Positions 34,789 to 43,520 of a DNA stretch of 64,000 bases are shown one piece after another. The position numbers were made by a program, and so were the translations under genes. The notes beneath the pieces were generated by a model that saw only the letters and a program-made list of their open reading frames with translations, made no database searches and was not told where the DNA came from. The stretch comes from an uncultured Sphingomonadaceae bacterium (GTDB taxonomy: Bacteria; Pseudomonadota; Alphaproteobacteria; Sphingomonadales; Sphingomonadaceae), in assembly GCA_937996655.1 (NCBI GenBank), contig CALKUK010000013.1, positions 372,001 through 436,000 on the forward strand, read 5' to 3'. The first letter of the stretch is position 1. Every line of letters starts with the position of its first letter.

Positions 34789-36003
34789 ATGGCCAGCGTC
34801 GTTTCACTAAAGACTCAAGCAGGACCCGTCCCCACAGCGCAAGAGCTGGTTGATCGCGCACGAGCGATGATCCCGACGCTTAAATCCCGCGCCCGTCAAT
34901 GCACCAAAAACTTCAACGTTTCCGTCGAAACGATCGCCGAGATGAAGGAAGCCGGGTTCTTCCGCATTCTTCAGCCCAAGCGCTGGGGCGGCTACGAAAT
35001 GCATCCGAACGTCTTCTTCGACGTACAAAAGCTGCTGGCCGAAGGCTGCATGTCCACGGGTTGGATGTATGGCGTCGTTGGCTGCCATCCCTATGAGCTC
35101 GCCCTCTTCCATGACAAGGCGCAGGCAGAAGTCTGGGGCGAAGACAGCTCGATGCTTGTCTCCTCGACCTACCAGCCCGTCGGCAAGGTTGAGCATACTG
35201 AAGGTGGTTTCTACCTCTCCGGCCGCTGGGGCTTTTCGACAGGCTCCACGCATTGCGGCTGGGTCTTGCTCGGCGCAATGATCCCGCCAGCCGAAGAAGG
35301 CGGCCCGCCCGACATGCGGACGTTCCTGCTGCCGCGCAGCGATTATGAGATCATCGAAGGCACCTGGGATACCTTCGGTCTTCAGGGCACAGGCAGCTTC
35401 GACATCGTTGTCGATCGTGCCTTTGTGCCGGATTATCGGACGCACCGCTCGGTTGACGGCTTCCTTTGCCAGAACCCGGGGCAGGAAGTGAATGACGGCC
35501 CGTTGTACAATCTGCCTTGGGCGCAGGTCTTCACGCGCTCGGTTTCGACAGCGGCCTTTGGCGGCGCGCGCGCTGCTATCAACGCCGCGATCAACATCAT
35601 GAATGACCGCGTGTCTACCAACACTGGGAAGGCGTCCAAAGCGGACCCCATTTTGCATGCCGCCATTGCAAAGGCCCATGCACAGGTTCTGGAGATGGAA
35701 CTGACATTGCGGGTCACTTTTGAAGAGCTGATGGAGCTTGCCGGTCGCGGTGAGCCGATCCCGATGGAAAAGCGCGCCCTGTTCACCTACAATTCGTCGA
35801 CCGTGGTGCGCCGTATTGCAGATCTTGTCGATGAGATCGTTCAGCTGCTCGGTGGCCGCGCGATCTATATGTCGAGCGAGATCCTCCAGCCTTGGTTGGA
35901 TATCCATGCTGGCCGCGCCCATGTCGCCAATGATCCGGGCAACCGGACGTCGGACGTCATTGGCACGATGCAGGGCCAGCCGCCCAGCTTCATGTTCCTT
36001 TAA
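34789..36003 (+). CDS. hsaA: HsaA, flavin-dependent 3-HSA hydroxylase (oxygenase component)
   Basis: A 404-residue class D flavin monooxygenase of the acyl-CoA dehydrogenase fold, with AELVDRARA-type N-terminus, QPKRWGGYEMHP, GGFYLSGRWGFSTGS, TWDTFGLQGTGSFDI and C-terminal QLLGGRAIYMSSEI. It uses reduced flavin from a separate reductase to hydroxylate the aromatic ring of 3-HSA to the catechol 3,4-DHSA. It corresponds to TesA2. It leads the plus operon and is followed by hsaD after 12 bases. No reductase gene is adjacent; the HsaB-like gene at 10318 is the likely partner. Confidence 0.92.
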   Translation: MASVVSLKTQAGPVPTAQELVDRARAMIPTLKSRARQCTKNFNVSVETIAEMKEAGFFRILQPKRWGGYEMHPNVFFDVQKLLAEGCMSTGWMYGVVGCHPYELALFHDKAQAEVWGEDSSMLVSSTYQPVGKVEHTEGGFYLSGRWGFSTGSTHCGWVLLGAMIPPAEEGGPPDMRTFLLPRSDYEIIEGTWDTFGLQGTGSFDIVVDRAFVPDYRTHRSVDGFLCQNPGQEVNDGPLYNLPWAQVFTRSVSTAAFGGARAAINAAINIMNDRVSTNTGKASKADPILHAAIAKAHAQVLEMELTLRVTFEELMELAGRGEPIPMEKRALFTYNSSTVVRRIADLVDEIVQLLGGRAIYMSSEILQPWLDIHAGRAHVANDPGNRTSDVIGTMQGQPPSFMFL

Positions 36004-36015
36004 GGCGAACAGATC

Positions 36016-36840
36016 ATGGCAGACCTTAAGACGGCCACATATGCCGTCGCCGGTGGATATGACATTCACATCGCAGAAGCCGGATCAGGGCCTGCTGTAG
36101 TTTTTCTCCACGGCAGCGGGCCCGGCGCAGCGGGCGCCTCCAATTTCCGGCAGAATATCGACGCGTTCGTTGATGCCGGCTTCCGCGTCATCCTGCCCGA
36201 TCTGATCGGCTATGGCGCATCGTCCAAGCCGGAAGGCCTAGATTACACGCTCCAGCTGTTCACCGACACCGTATATGATGCTCTGCGTCAGCACGGTGTG
36301 GACCGGGCGTCGCTCGTGGGGAACTCGCTGGGCGGCGGCATCGCCATTCAGATGACGCTCGATCATCCGGAGTTTGCCGACAAGCTCATCCTGATGGCTG
36401 CAGGCTGTGTGGCAGAGCGCGAAAGCTATTTTGTGATGCCCGGCATCTCCAAGATGGTGTCCAGCTTCGGCAGCGATGATTTCAACCTCGCCGAACAAAA
36501 GCGGCTGGTGAGCAACCTTGTTCACCCAGATTTCGTGCCGAACATTCCCGATGCGCTGGTCGAAGAACGCTTCGCCGTTGCGCGCACCCAGCCCAAGGAC
36601 GTGCTGGTGCGGATGCGCACGCCAGACCTCAGTCCGCGCCTTGGCGAATTGAAGCAACCCATCTTCGTCATGTGGGGTCTGAATGACGAGTTCTGCCCCG
36701 AAGCGCATGCCCGCCTGTTCCTCGACAAGTGCGATAACGTGCGGGCGATGACCTTCAACCGCACCGGCCACTGGGTTCAGGTGGAACGCGCGGCAGAGTT
36801 CAACAGCTATTCGATAGACTTCCTGAATGTCCAAGGCTGA
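36016..36840 (+). CDS. hsaD: HsaD, meta-cleavage product hydrolase
   Basis: A 274-residue alpha/beta hydrolase of the C-C bond hydrolase family. The triad is visible as Ser104 (GNSLGG), Asp224 (WGLNDEF) and His252 (TGHWVQVE), and the oxyanion motif HGSGPGAAG is near residue 32. It splits 4,9-DSHA into 2-hydroxyhexa-2,4-dienoate and DOHNAA (HIP). It corresponds to TesD. The gene overlaps hsaE by 14 bases. Confidence 0.93.
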   Translation: MADLKTATYAVAGGYDIHIAEAGSGPAVVFLHGSGPGAAGASNFRQNIDAFVDAGFRVILPDLIGYGASSKPEGLDYTLQLFTDTVYDALRQHGVDRASLVGNSLGGGIAIQMTLDHPEFADKLILMAAGCVAERESYFVMPGISKMVSSFGSDDFNLAEQKRLVSNLVHPDFVPNIPDALVEERFAVARTQPKDVLVRMRTPDLSPRLGELKQPIFVMWGLNDEFCPEAHARLFLDKCDNVRAMTFNRTGHWVQVERAAEFNSYSIDFLNVQG

Positions 36841-37603
36841 AAAATTCGGCGCAGAACTTTACGCCGCACTTAGGGACCGGCGCACCGTTCCGCCGCTGAT
36901 TGCCCGTGATGCATCTCTGACCGTCGAAGATGCCTATGCCATCAGCCTCGACTTCCTGTCTCGCCGCCGCAAGGATGGGGAAAAGGTCGTCGGCAAGAAG
37001 ATCGGCGTCACGTCAAAAGCCGTGCAGGACATGCTCGGTGTGCACCAGCCGGACTTCGGATTCCTGACCGATTGGATGCACATTGAAGGCGATATTGATG
37101 TGGATGCCAAGGCACTCATCGCGCCGCGCGCAGAGGCAGAGATCGCCTTCATCCTCAAAGACAGTCTGAACGGACCAGGCATTACCGCAGCGGACGTCAT
37201 CGCCGCCACAGAGAGCATTGCGCCTTGTTTCGAGATTGTGGACAGCCGGATCACCGACTGGAAGATCGGCATTGTCGACACCGTCTCCGACAACGCCTCC
37301 TGCGGCGTCTTCATTCTCGGCGAAGCCCGCGCAGACCCGCGCGAGCTTGATCTGCCCGGCCTGCATGTGACGGTGACCAAGAATGGAGCGCCTCTGTCCG
37401 AAGGCCATGGCGCTGCGGTTCAGGGCTCGCCCGCAGAGGCTGTTGCCTGGCTTGCCAACACGCTTGGCACTTTCGGCGTTACGCTCGATGCTGGGGACAT
37501 CATTCTGTCCGGATCGCTCGTGCCGCTGGCCGACGCGGTGAAGGGCGATGTATTTGAAATGACGCTGCACGGCGTCGGCAGTTGCACGGCCAAATTCGTT
37601 TAA
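36827..37603 (+). CDS. hsaE: HsaE, 2-hydroxypentadienoate-type hydratase
   Basis: A 258-residue member of the fumarylacetoacetate hydrolase-like hydratase family: VGKKIGVTSKAVQDMLGVHQ, RAEAEIAFIL with metal-binding glutamates, EIVDSRITDWKIGIVDTVSDN and SGSLVPLADAVKGD. It hydrates the dienoate released by HsaD to 4-hydroxy-2-oxohexanoate. It corresponds to TesE. The start lies within the end of hsaD, and hsaG follows after 17 bases. Confidence 0.92.
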   Translation: MSKAEKFGAELYAALRDRRTVPPLIARDASLTVEDAYAISLDFLSRRRKDGEKVVGKKIGVTSKAVQDMLGVHQPDFGFLTDWMHIEGDIDVDAKALIAPRAEAEIAFILKDSLNGPGITAADVIAATESIAPCFEIVDSRITDWKIGIVDTVSDNASCGVFILGEARADPRELDLPGLHVTVTKNGAPLSEGHGAAVQGSPAEAVAWLANTLGTFGVTLDAGDIILSGSLVPLADAVKGDVFEMTLHGVGSCTAKFV

Positions 37604-37620
37604 GGCCGAAGGGAGAGAAG

Positions 37621-38553
37621 ATGGCGCGCGTCAAAGCAGCCATTATCGGGTCGGGGAACATCGGAACCGACCTGATGATGAAGATGATCAAATATCCGCA
37701 GAATATGGAACTGGCTGCTGTCGTGGGGATCGACCCGAACAGCGAAGGGCTGGCCATGGCGCGCGAACACGGCATTGCGACCACGCATGAAGGCATTGAA
37801 GGCCTGAAAAGGCTCGCCTGCTATTCTGAGATTGGCATCGCCTTTGATGCGACCTCTGCCTACGCCCACAAGGTGCATGATGAAGCCCTGCGCGGCGATG
37901 GCATTCAGGTTGTTGATCTGACGCCGGCAGCCATCGGCCCCTTCACGGTGCCCGCCGTGAACATGACCCAGCATCTTGACCAGCCCAACGTCAACATGGT
38001 GACATGCGGTGGTCAGGCAACGATCCCGATGGTCGCTGCCGTCGCCCGCGTCTCAAGCGTCGTCCATTATGCCGAAATCGTTGCGTCTGTTTCGTCACGA
38101 TCGGCAGGCCCCGGCACCCGCGCAAATATCGACGAATTCACGCGCACCACGGCACGCGCCATCGAAGTTGTCGGCGGTGCGACAAAGGGCAAGGCCATCA
38201 TCATCCTCAACCCTGCGGAACCGCCCATGATCATGCGCGACACCGTCTTCACGCTGTCAGATGGTGGAGACGAAGACGCGATCCGCCGTTCGGTTGCTGA
38301 TATGGTGGCCGAAGTGCAGAAGTACGTCCCCGGCTATCGCTTGAAGCAGGAAGTTCAGTTTGAGCGCTATGGCGACAATAACCGCCTGAAGATCCCCGGC
38401 ATGGGGGATTTTACCGGTATAAAGTCCATGATCATGCTCGAAGTGGAAGGCGCAGGCGATTATCTCCCCAGCTATTCCGGCAATCTCGACATTATGACGG
38501 CCGCCGCCAAGGCAACAGGAGAGTTGCTGGCAGCCAAGAGGATGGCAGCATGA
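37621..38553 (+). CDS. hsaG: HsaG, acylating acetaldehyde/propionaldehyde dehydrogenase
   Basis: A 310-residue acylating aldehyde dehydrogenase with the NAD motif GSGNIG at 10-15, the catalytic Cys129 in VTCGGQAT and SVSSRSAGPGTRANIDEFT. It converts propionaldehyde from the aldolase to propionyl-CoA, normally by channelling in a complex with HsaF. It corresponds to TesF. The ATG at 37621 follows a GGGAGAGAAG site. The end overlaps hsaF by four bases (ATGA). Confidence 0.93.
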   Translation: MARVKAAIIGSGNIGTDLMMKMIKYPQNMELAAVVGIDPNSEGLAMAREHGIATTHEGIEGLKRLACYSEIGIAFDATSAYAHKVHDEALRGDGIQVVDLTPAAIGPFTVPAVNMTQHLDQPNVNMVTCGGQATIPMVAAVARVSSVVHYAEIVASVSSRSAGPGTRANIDEFTRTTARAIEVVGGATKGKAIIILNPAEPPMIMRDTVFTLSDGGDEDAIRRSVADMVAEVQKYVPGYRLKQEVQFERYGDNNRLKIPGMGDFTGIKSMIMLEVEGAGDYLPSYSGNLDIMTAAAKATGELLAAKRMAA

Positions 38554-39590
38554 CCAGCACCTTTGACGTCGAAGCCGGCCACAAGCTTTATATTCAGGAC
38601 GTGACCCTGCGTGACGGTATGCACGCCATCAAGCACATGTACGGGATCGACCATGTCCGCGCGATTGCCAAGGCACTCGACGATGCGGGCGTGGATGCCA
38701 TCGAAGTGGCGCATGGCGATGGCCTGTCCGGTGCCAGCTTCAACTATGGATTTGGCGCCCACACCGATTGGGAATGGCTTGAAGCTGTTGCCGACGTCCT
38801 TACGACATCTATTCTGACGACGCTGATCCTGCCTGGCGTCGGCACGGTTGAAGAACTGCGCCGCGCTTATGATCTGGGTGTCAGATCGGTCCGCGTGGCG
38901 ACGCATTGCACCGAAGCCGATGTGTCCAAGCAGCATATCGGCATTGCCCGCGATCTCGGCATGGATGTCGCCGGGTTCCTGATGATGAGCCACATGATCG
39001 CGCCAGACCAACTGGCTAGCCAAGCGCTTCTCATGGAAAGCTATGGCGCCCAGTGCGTCTATGTGACGGACAGCGGAGGCGCGCTCGATATGGACGGCGT
39101 GCGCGACAGGTTCGAAGCATATGATCGTGTCCTGAAGCCGGAAACACAGCGCGGTATGCACGCGCACCACAACCTTTCGCTCGGCACGGCAAACTCCATT
39201 GTCGCAGCACAATGCGGGGCGGTCCGCATCGACGCGAGCCTTGCCGGCATGGGCGCTGGCGCCGGCAATGCGCCGCTTGAAGTCTTCATCGCTGCTGCTG
39301 ACCGTAAAGGCTGGAACCATGGCTGCAACGTCATGGCCCTCATGGATGCAGCCGAAGACCTCGTCCGTCCGTTGCAGGACCGTCCGGTCCGTGTGGACCG
39401 TGAGACGCTCGCGCTGGGTTATGCGGGGGTTTACTCCAGCTTCCTGCGCCATGCGGAAAAGGCGGCCAACGACTATGGCCTCGATACGCGTGAAATCCTT
39501 GTTGAACTGGGCCGTCGCAAGATGGTCGGCGGCCAAGAAGACATGATCGTCGACGTGGCCCTGGACATGCTGAAGGCGCGCAATGGCTGA
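38550..39590 (+). CDS. hsaF: HsaF, 4-hydroxy-2-oxoacid aldolase
   Basis: A 346-residue DRE-TIM aldolase with TLRDGMHAIKHMYG at 19-32 (metal-binding Asp), EVAHGDGLSGASFNYGFG, MMSHMIAPDQLASQA and the His ligands in GMHAHHNLSLG. It cleaves 4-hydroxy-2-oxohexanoate to pyruvate and propionaldehyde in a complex with HsaG. It corresponds to TesG. It is overlapped at both ends by its neighbours, as expected for a tightly translated operon. Confidence 0.93.
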   Translation: MTSTFDVEAGHKLYIQDVTLRDGMHAIKHMYGIDHVRAIAKALDDAGVDAIEVAHGDGLSGASFNYGFGAHTDWEWLEAVADVLTTSILTTLILPGVGTVEELRRAYDLGVRSVRVATHCTEADVSKQHIGIARDLGMDVAGFLMMSHMIAPDQLASQALLMESYGAQCVYVTDSGGALDMDGVRDRFEAYDRVLKPETQRGMHAHHNLSLGTANSIVAAQCGAVRIDASLAGMGAGAGNAPLEVFIAAADRKGWNHGCNVMALMDAAEDLVRPLQDRPVRVDRETLALGYAGVYSSFLRHAEKAANDYGLDTREILVELGRRKMVGGQEDMIVDVALDMLKARNG

Positions 39591-41043
39591 TATTTCGCTG
39601 CATACCCCCTACCCTGCGGCGGATGTCGCTTCATGGGATATGGAAACCGACATCGTCATCATCGGTTTTGGGGCCACAGGCGCGTGTGCGGCCATCGAAG
39701 CCGCACAGGCAGGGACTGATGTAAAGCTGTTCGAGCGCAATTCCGGCAGCGGCGGGGCGTCAGGCCTGTCCGGTGGTGAGATTTATCTCGGCGGCAATGG
39801 CGGCACCGAAGTCCAGCGGGCAGCAGGATTTGAAGACACGACCGGAGACTTCGCCGCCTATTTGAAGATGGCAGGCGGCCCATGCGCCGATGAAGCCAAA
39901 TGTGATCTCTACGCGCAGGAAGCGGTCAACCACTTTAACTGGCTGAAGGCGCAGGGCGTGCCTTATCGGGGCAATTACATGCCCGGCAAGATCATTGAGC
40001 CGATGGATGACACGACGCTCATCTGGTCTGGCAGTGAAGCCGCAGCCCCCTTCTACAAATCAGCAAAGCCGGCACCACGCGGTCATGTCATCCAGCATAT
40101 GGGCTGGGGCGGCGGGCGTCCGTTGGTTGATATTCTCGAAGCAAAAGCACGCGCCATGGGCGTGGACGTGGTCGTCGATGCGCGTGCCTTGGCGCTCATC
40201 AAGGACGCCGATCAGGTTGTCGGCGCCATCTTCCGCATCGACAACAAGCCTGTCTTCGTGAAGGCGCGCAAAGGCGTTGTTCTGGCCACAGGCGGCTTCG
40301 TGATGAACGAAGAGATGCGGCGCAAATATTGCCCCGAGACCTTCAAGATCAACGACCCCATTGGCGACAAGGATGACGGCACCGGCATCAATCTGGGCCT
40401 CAGCGTTGGCGGCGATGCGATCCACATGGAACAGTTCTTCACGACCTGCCCTTGGACCATCCCGGAAAGTCACGCCAAGGGCGTTTTCGTCAACATTCAG
40501 GGGCAGCGCTTCATCAATGAAGACTGCTATCACGGCCGCGTCTCCCGCACGGCCGTCGATCAACCCGGTGACCGCGTTTACCTGTTGCTGGACAGCGCAC
40601 ATTTTGAACAACCGCCCGAATTCGCACGCATGACGATTGCCGGAACCGGTGATGACTGGGAAGAGGTTGAGCGCGAGCTAGAAATGGCCGAAGGCACTTT
40701 GTCGCGCACGATGGCTTTCTACAACGAACATGCCCGCGCAGGCCGCGATCCGCTGTTTGACAAGCAGCCGCCGATCCTGACGCCGCTCGACCAGGGGCCG
40801 TTTGTCGCGCTCGAGCTGCATTTCCAGAACAGCTATTTCAGCTTCTTCACTTTGGGGGGACTCAAGACCTCGACCGATGGCGAAGTGCTGGACCGTGCAG
40901 GAGCGCCCATCCCCGGCCTGTTTGCGGCAGGACGGTGCACCAGCGGGCTTCCAGCCTGGGGCCATGGCTATAGCTCTGGCATGAGCCTTGCCGATTGCAC
41001 CTTTTTCGGACGGCAGGCTGGCCGGAAAGCGGCACAGGGGTGA
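39583..41043 (+). CDS. FAD-dependent 3-ketosteroid dehydrogenase-family flavoprotein
   Basis: A 486-residue flavoprotein of the KstD/fumarate-reductase family: GFGATG at 28-33, FERNSGSGGASGLSGGEIYL, VLATGGFVMNEEMRRKYCP and the C-terminal GLFAAGRCTSGLPAWGHGY. It lacks the full YPGxGxTIGPA end motif of classical KstD. It may therefore be a delta-4(5-alpha) dehydrogenase (TesI-like) or a related A/B-ring dehydrogenase. It overlaps hsaF by eight bases, paralleling KstD-type genes near hsa genes in other steroid degraders. Confidence 0.78.
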   Translation: MADISLHTPYPAADVASWDMETDIVIIGFGATGACAAIEAAQAGTDVKLFERNSGSGGASGLSGGEIYLGGNGGTEVQRAAGFEDTTGDFAAYLKMAGGPCADEAKCDLYAQEAVNHFNWLKAQGVPYRGNYMPGKIIEPMDDTTLIWSGSEAAAPFYKSAKPAPRGHVIQHMGWGGGRPLVDILEAKARAMGVDVVVDARALALIKDADQVVGAIFRIDNKPVFVKARKGVVLATGGFVMNEEMRRKYCPETFKINDPIGDKDDGTGINLGLSVGGDAIHMEQFFTTCPWTIPESHAKGVFVNIQGQRFINEDCYHGRVSRTAVDQPGDRVYLLLDSAHFEQPPEFARMTIAGTGDDWEEVERELEMAEGTLSRTMAFYNEHARAGRDPLFDKQPPILTPLDQGPFVALELHFQNSYFSFFTLGGLKTSTDGEVLDRAGAPIPGLFAAGRCTSGLPAWGHGYSSGMSLADCTFFGRQAGRKAAQG

Positions 41044-41558
41044 AGGACAGCGCGCTCCTCGACAGGATCGCGCTTACCGATCTTGTCATGCGCTATTGCC
41101 GCGGGATTGACCGGCGGGACTTTGAGCTCGTCCGCTCGCTCTACCATGACGACGCGATTGACGATCATGGCGCCATGTTTTGCGGCGGACCGGATGATTT
41201 CGTTCGCTGGCTACCCGACATGATGGCGCAGTGGGAAGCGACGACCCACAGCATCTCCAACAGCCTTTTCGCGATTGACGGTGACACAGCGGAGGGGGAG
41301 CATCTGGTGACGGCGTTTCACCGCACGCACCCGCCGGACCGCAAAGAGTTCACCGTCTGGGGTCGTTACCTCGACACCTATCAGCGGCGCGACAGCGTTT
41401 GGAAGTTCAGCCACCGGTCGCTTGTGTTCGATCATGGCCGCATCACGCCGGTGGATGAAGACAGCTTTGCCATGATGGGCAGCGACGCCGTCCATGGCCG
41501 CGCCAACCGTTTTGATCCATCATGGCAGATGCCGCTGCTGGCAGGCCTTGGCCGATGA
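41040..41558 (+). CDS. NTF2-fold (SnoaL_4-like) protein
   Basis: A 172-residue SnoaL-like protein starting at the GTG at 41040, which overlaps the upstream TGA (GTGA). The N-terminal helix has Tyr19 and Asp24 (MRYCRGIDRRDF), and His70 lies in ATTHSISN, the layout of BaiE- and scytalone dehydratase-type cavities. Possible roles are dehydration or isomerisation of a hydroxysteroid. It sits between the KstD-family gene and a sulfotransferase-family gene. No specific function can be assigned. Confidence 0.75.
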   Translation: MKDSALLDRIALTDLVMRYCRGIDRRDFELVRSLYHDDAIDDHGAMFCGGPDDFVRWLPDMMAQWEATTHSISNSLFAIDGDTAEGEHLVTAFHRTHPPDRKEFTVWGRYLDTYQRRDSVWKFSHRSLVFDHGRITPVDEDSFAMMGSDAVHGRANRFDPSWQMPLLAGLGR

Positions 41559-41571
41559 GCCTTTAGGGAGA

Positions 41572-42723
41572 ATGACATTGGGTGCAGCATTAAGCGTTTC
41601 CGGATTGATGACGCAGGCGCAGGCTGCAACCGGCCTTAAGGATTTCGGCGACGATTGGTTCCTTGCGCCGCTGACCAAGCTCGTCGAGTGCGTCAATGCC
41701 GAGGCCGGCCTCATCGCCCCGGATGCAGGTGCGGGGTTCCGCATCCAGAGCGCGCTGTCAGACCGGCTGAAGCTCGTCCAATATTTCAAGGATTACCCGC
41801 AAGCACTGGACGAGCAGATTGAGGTCGCCTGTGCCATTATCGGCCTGCCGCGTACCGGCTCCACCGTGATGCACCGGTTGCTGTCGTCCGTCCCGCAGGC
41901 AACATCCTTCCTGTGGTGGGAAACGACCTTTCCCCTGCCCTTTGACGGCGAAGCGAACGGTGATCCATCGCCCCGCATCGCCATGGCGCATCAGATCGTG
42001 GACCAATTGCTACGCGACTGGCCCGACTTTGAAAGCATCGACCCGATTGAGGCTGAAGTCGTCGCCGAAGAGGTCATCCTGCTCGACCGGACATTCCTGT
42101 CCACCACCTATGACTCGATGATGCCGATCCATTCTTACGGATATTGGCAGGCGGATCAGGACCATGAACCTGCCTATCGGGACCTGCTTCTGTTCATGAA
42201 GGCGCTCCAGCACCAGATGCCATCGCGGCGGGGCAAGAAGTGGGTGTTGAAGACACCGCATCATCTGCTCGGCGGGATGAACGGGCTGCTGCGAGTCTTC
42301 CCAGACGTTCCGCTCGTCATGACCCACCGCAATGTCGCGCAGGTTCTGCCCAGCTATTGCAGCATGTGTGCCTCGATGAGCGTCAACAGCTCCACCACCT
42401 ACCGCAAGGAAGATCAGGGCGCGCATTGGACCCGGCGGTTCAAGACAGGGCTGGAACGCCTCATGGAGCTGCGCAAGACCCTGCCCGAAGGCCGCATCGT
42501 CGATGTCCGTTATGAGGACACGGTGAGCGACCCCATCGGCACCGCTGCCCATGTGCTGGAAGCCATCGGCCTGCCGGTGGATAGAGCGGCGCTAGAGGCC
42601 TGCATCGCTGCCAATGCGCGGGACAGCAGGCCCAAGCACAGATATTCTGCTGAAGAATTCGGATTGACGCCCGAGGGCATCGCCGCCGATTTTGCCTTTT
42701 ACCACGACGCTTATAAAATCTGA
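41572..42723 (+). CDS. Sulfotransferase-family protein
   Basis: A 383-residue protein of the bacterial sulfotransferase family. The 5'-phosphosulfate loop is GLPRTGST at about 91-98, KTPHHLLGGM follows, and the 3'-phosphate motif is the RNVAQVLPSY region. It would be expected to bind PAPS and sulfate a hydroxyl group. The ATG at 41572 is preferred because a GGGAG site precedes it; an earlier frame start would overlap the upstream gene with unlike sequence. Its place inside a steroid catabolic operon is odd, since sulfation normally protects rather than degrades steroids. A changed function is possible. Confidence 0.8.
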   Translation: MTLGAALSVSGLMTQAQAATGLKDFGDDWFLAPLTKLVECVNAEAGLIAPDAGAGFRIQSALSDRLKLVQYFKDYPQALDEQIEVACAIIGLPRTGSTVMHRLLSSVPQATSFLWWETTFPLPFDGEANGDPSPRIAMAHQIVDQLLRDWPDFESIDPIEAEVVAEEVILLDRTFLSTTYDSMMPIHSYGYWQADQDHEPAYRDLLLFMKALQHQMPSRRGKKWVLKTPHHLLGGMNGLLRVFPDVPLVMTHRNVAQVLPSYCSMCASMSVNSSTTYRKEDQGAHWTRRFKTGLERLMELRKTLPEGRIVDVRYEDTVSDPIGTAAHVLEAIGLPVDRAALEACIAANARDSRPKHRYSAEEFGLTPEGIAADFAFYHDAYKI

Positions 42724-42749
42724 GACCAACAAGAATAAAGGAGAGCACC

Positions 42750-43520
42750 ATGATCCTGAAAGACAAAGTCGTCATTGTGACCGGTGCCGGCCCCGGCATG
42801 GGTCAAGCCTTGTGCCGCGGCGCAGCCGCCGAGGGCGCAAAGGTTGTCGTATCCGCTCGTTCGGTGGATGCGATCGAAGCCATTGTCGCCGACATCAAGG
42901 CCAAGGGTGGCGAAGCCATTGCCGTGCGGTGCGATGTCTCCAAAACCGAAGATTGCAACGCCATTGCCAAGGCCGCGCTGGAGCAATGGGGCCGCATCGA
43001 CGGCATGGTCCATTCCGCCTATTACCACCCAGATTGGTCAAACCTCGACGCGCATTCGATTGACCAGCTGTCGAGCGCGCTGGATGTCATCGCGGTCGGC
43101 GGGTTGCGGATGGCGCAGGCGGTGATCCCGACGATGAAGGCGCAGGGCTCTGGCTCGATCGTCAACATCTCCACCCTTGCCACGCGCAAACCGATGCCCG
43201 GCGAAGGCGGCTATGCGATGGCGAAGGCTGCACTCAACCAACTGACCCGACAGCTGGCTGTTGAACTCGGCGGCACGGGCATCCGCGTCAACACAGCGCT
43301 GATGGGCTGGATGATGGGCGCGCCACTGGAAAGCTTCTTTGCGTCGATGGGCGAAGGCGGCGAAGCGTTCCGCACACAGCGCGCCTCCGAAGTGCCCGTC
43401 GGCCATATTCCGCCCGATAAGGACTGCGCCAAGGCCGTCTATTTCCTCCTGTCTGACTATGCGAGCGAGATCACCGGCGCCGCGCTGGATGTGAACGGCG
43501 GCGACTGGGTCGCGCCATGA
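42750..43520 (+). CDS. Short-chain dehydrogenase
   Basis: A 256-residue SDR with TGAGPGMGQALCRGAA, the catalytic YAMAK and a C-terminal NGGDW. The usual NNAG is replaced by HSAYY, an unusual form of the structural motif. A good AAAGGAGAG ribosome site precedes it. It is followed with a four-base overlap by the DUF1214 gene. It probably acts on a hydroxyl or keto group of a steroid or its fragment; which one is unknown. Confidence 0.82.
   Translation: MILKDKVVIVTGAGPGMGQALCRGAAAEGAKVVVSARSVDAIEAIVADIKAKGGEAIAVRCDVSKTEDCNAIAKAALEQWGRIDGMVHSAYYHPDWSNLDAHSIDQLSSALDVIAVGGLRMAQAVIPTMKAQGSGSIVNISTLATRKPMPGEGGYAMAKAALNQLTRQLAVELGGTGIRVNTALMGWMMGAPLESFFASMGEGGEAFRTQRASEVPVGHIPPDKDCAKAVYFLLSDYASEITGAALDVNGGDWVAP

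Noticed and set aside
34807..36069. 420-codon minus-strand frame opposite hsaA
   Set aside because: It is antisense to a clear HsaA coding frame with a strong ribosome site, and its translation has no recognisable domain.
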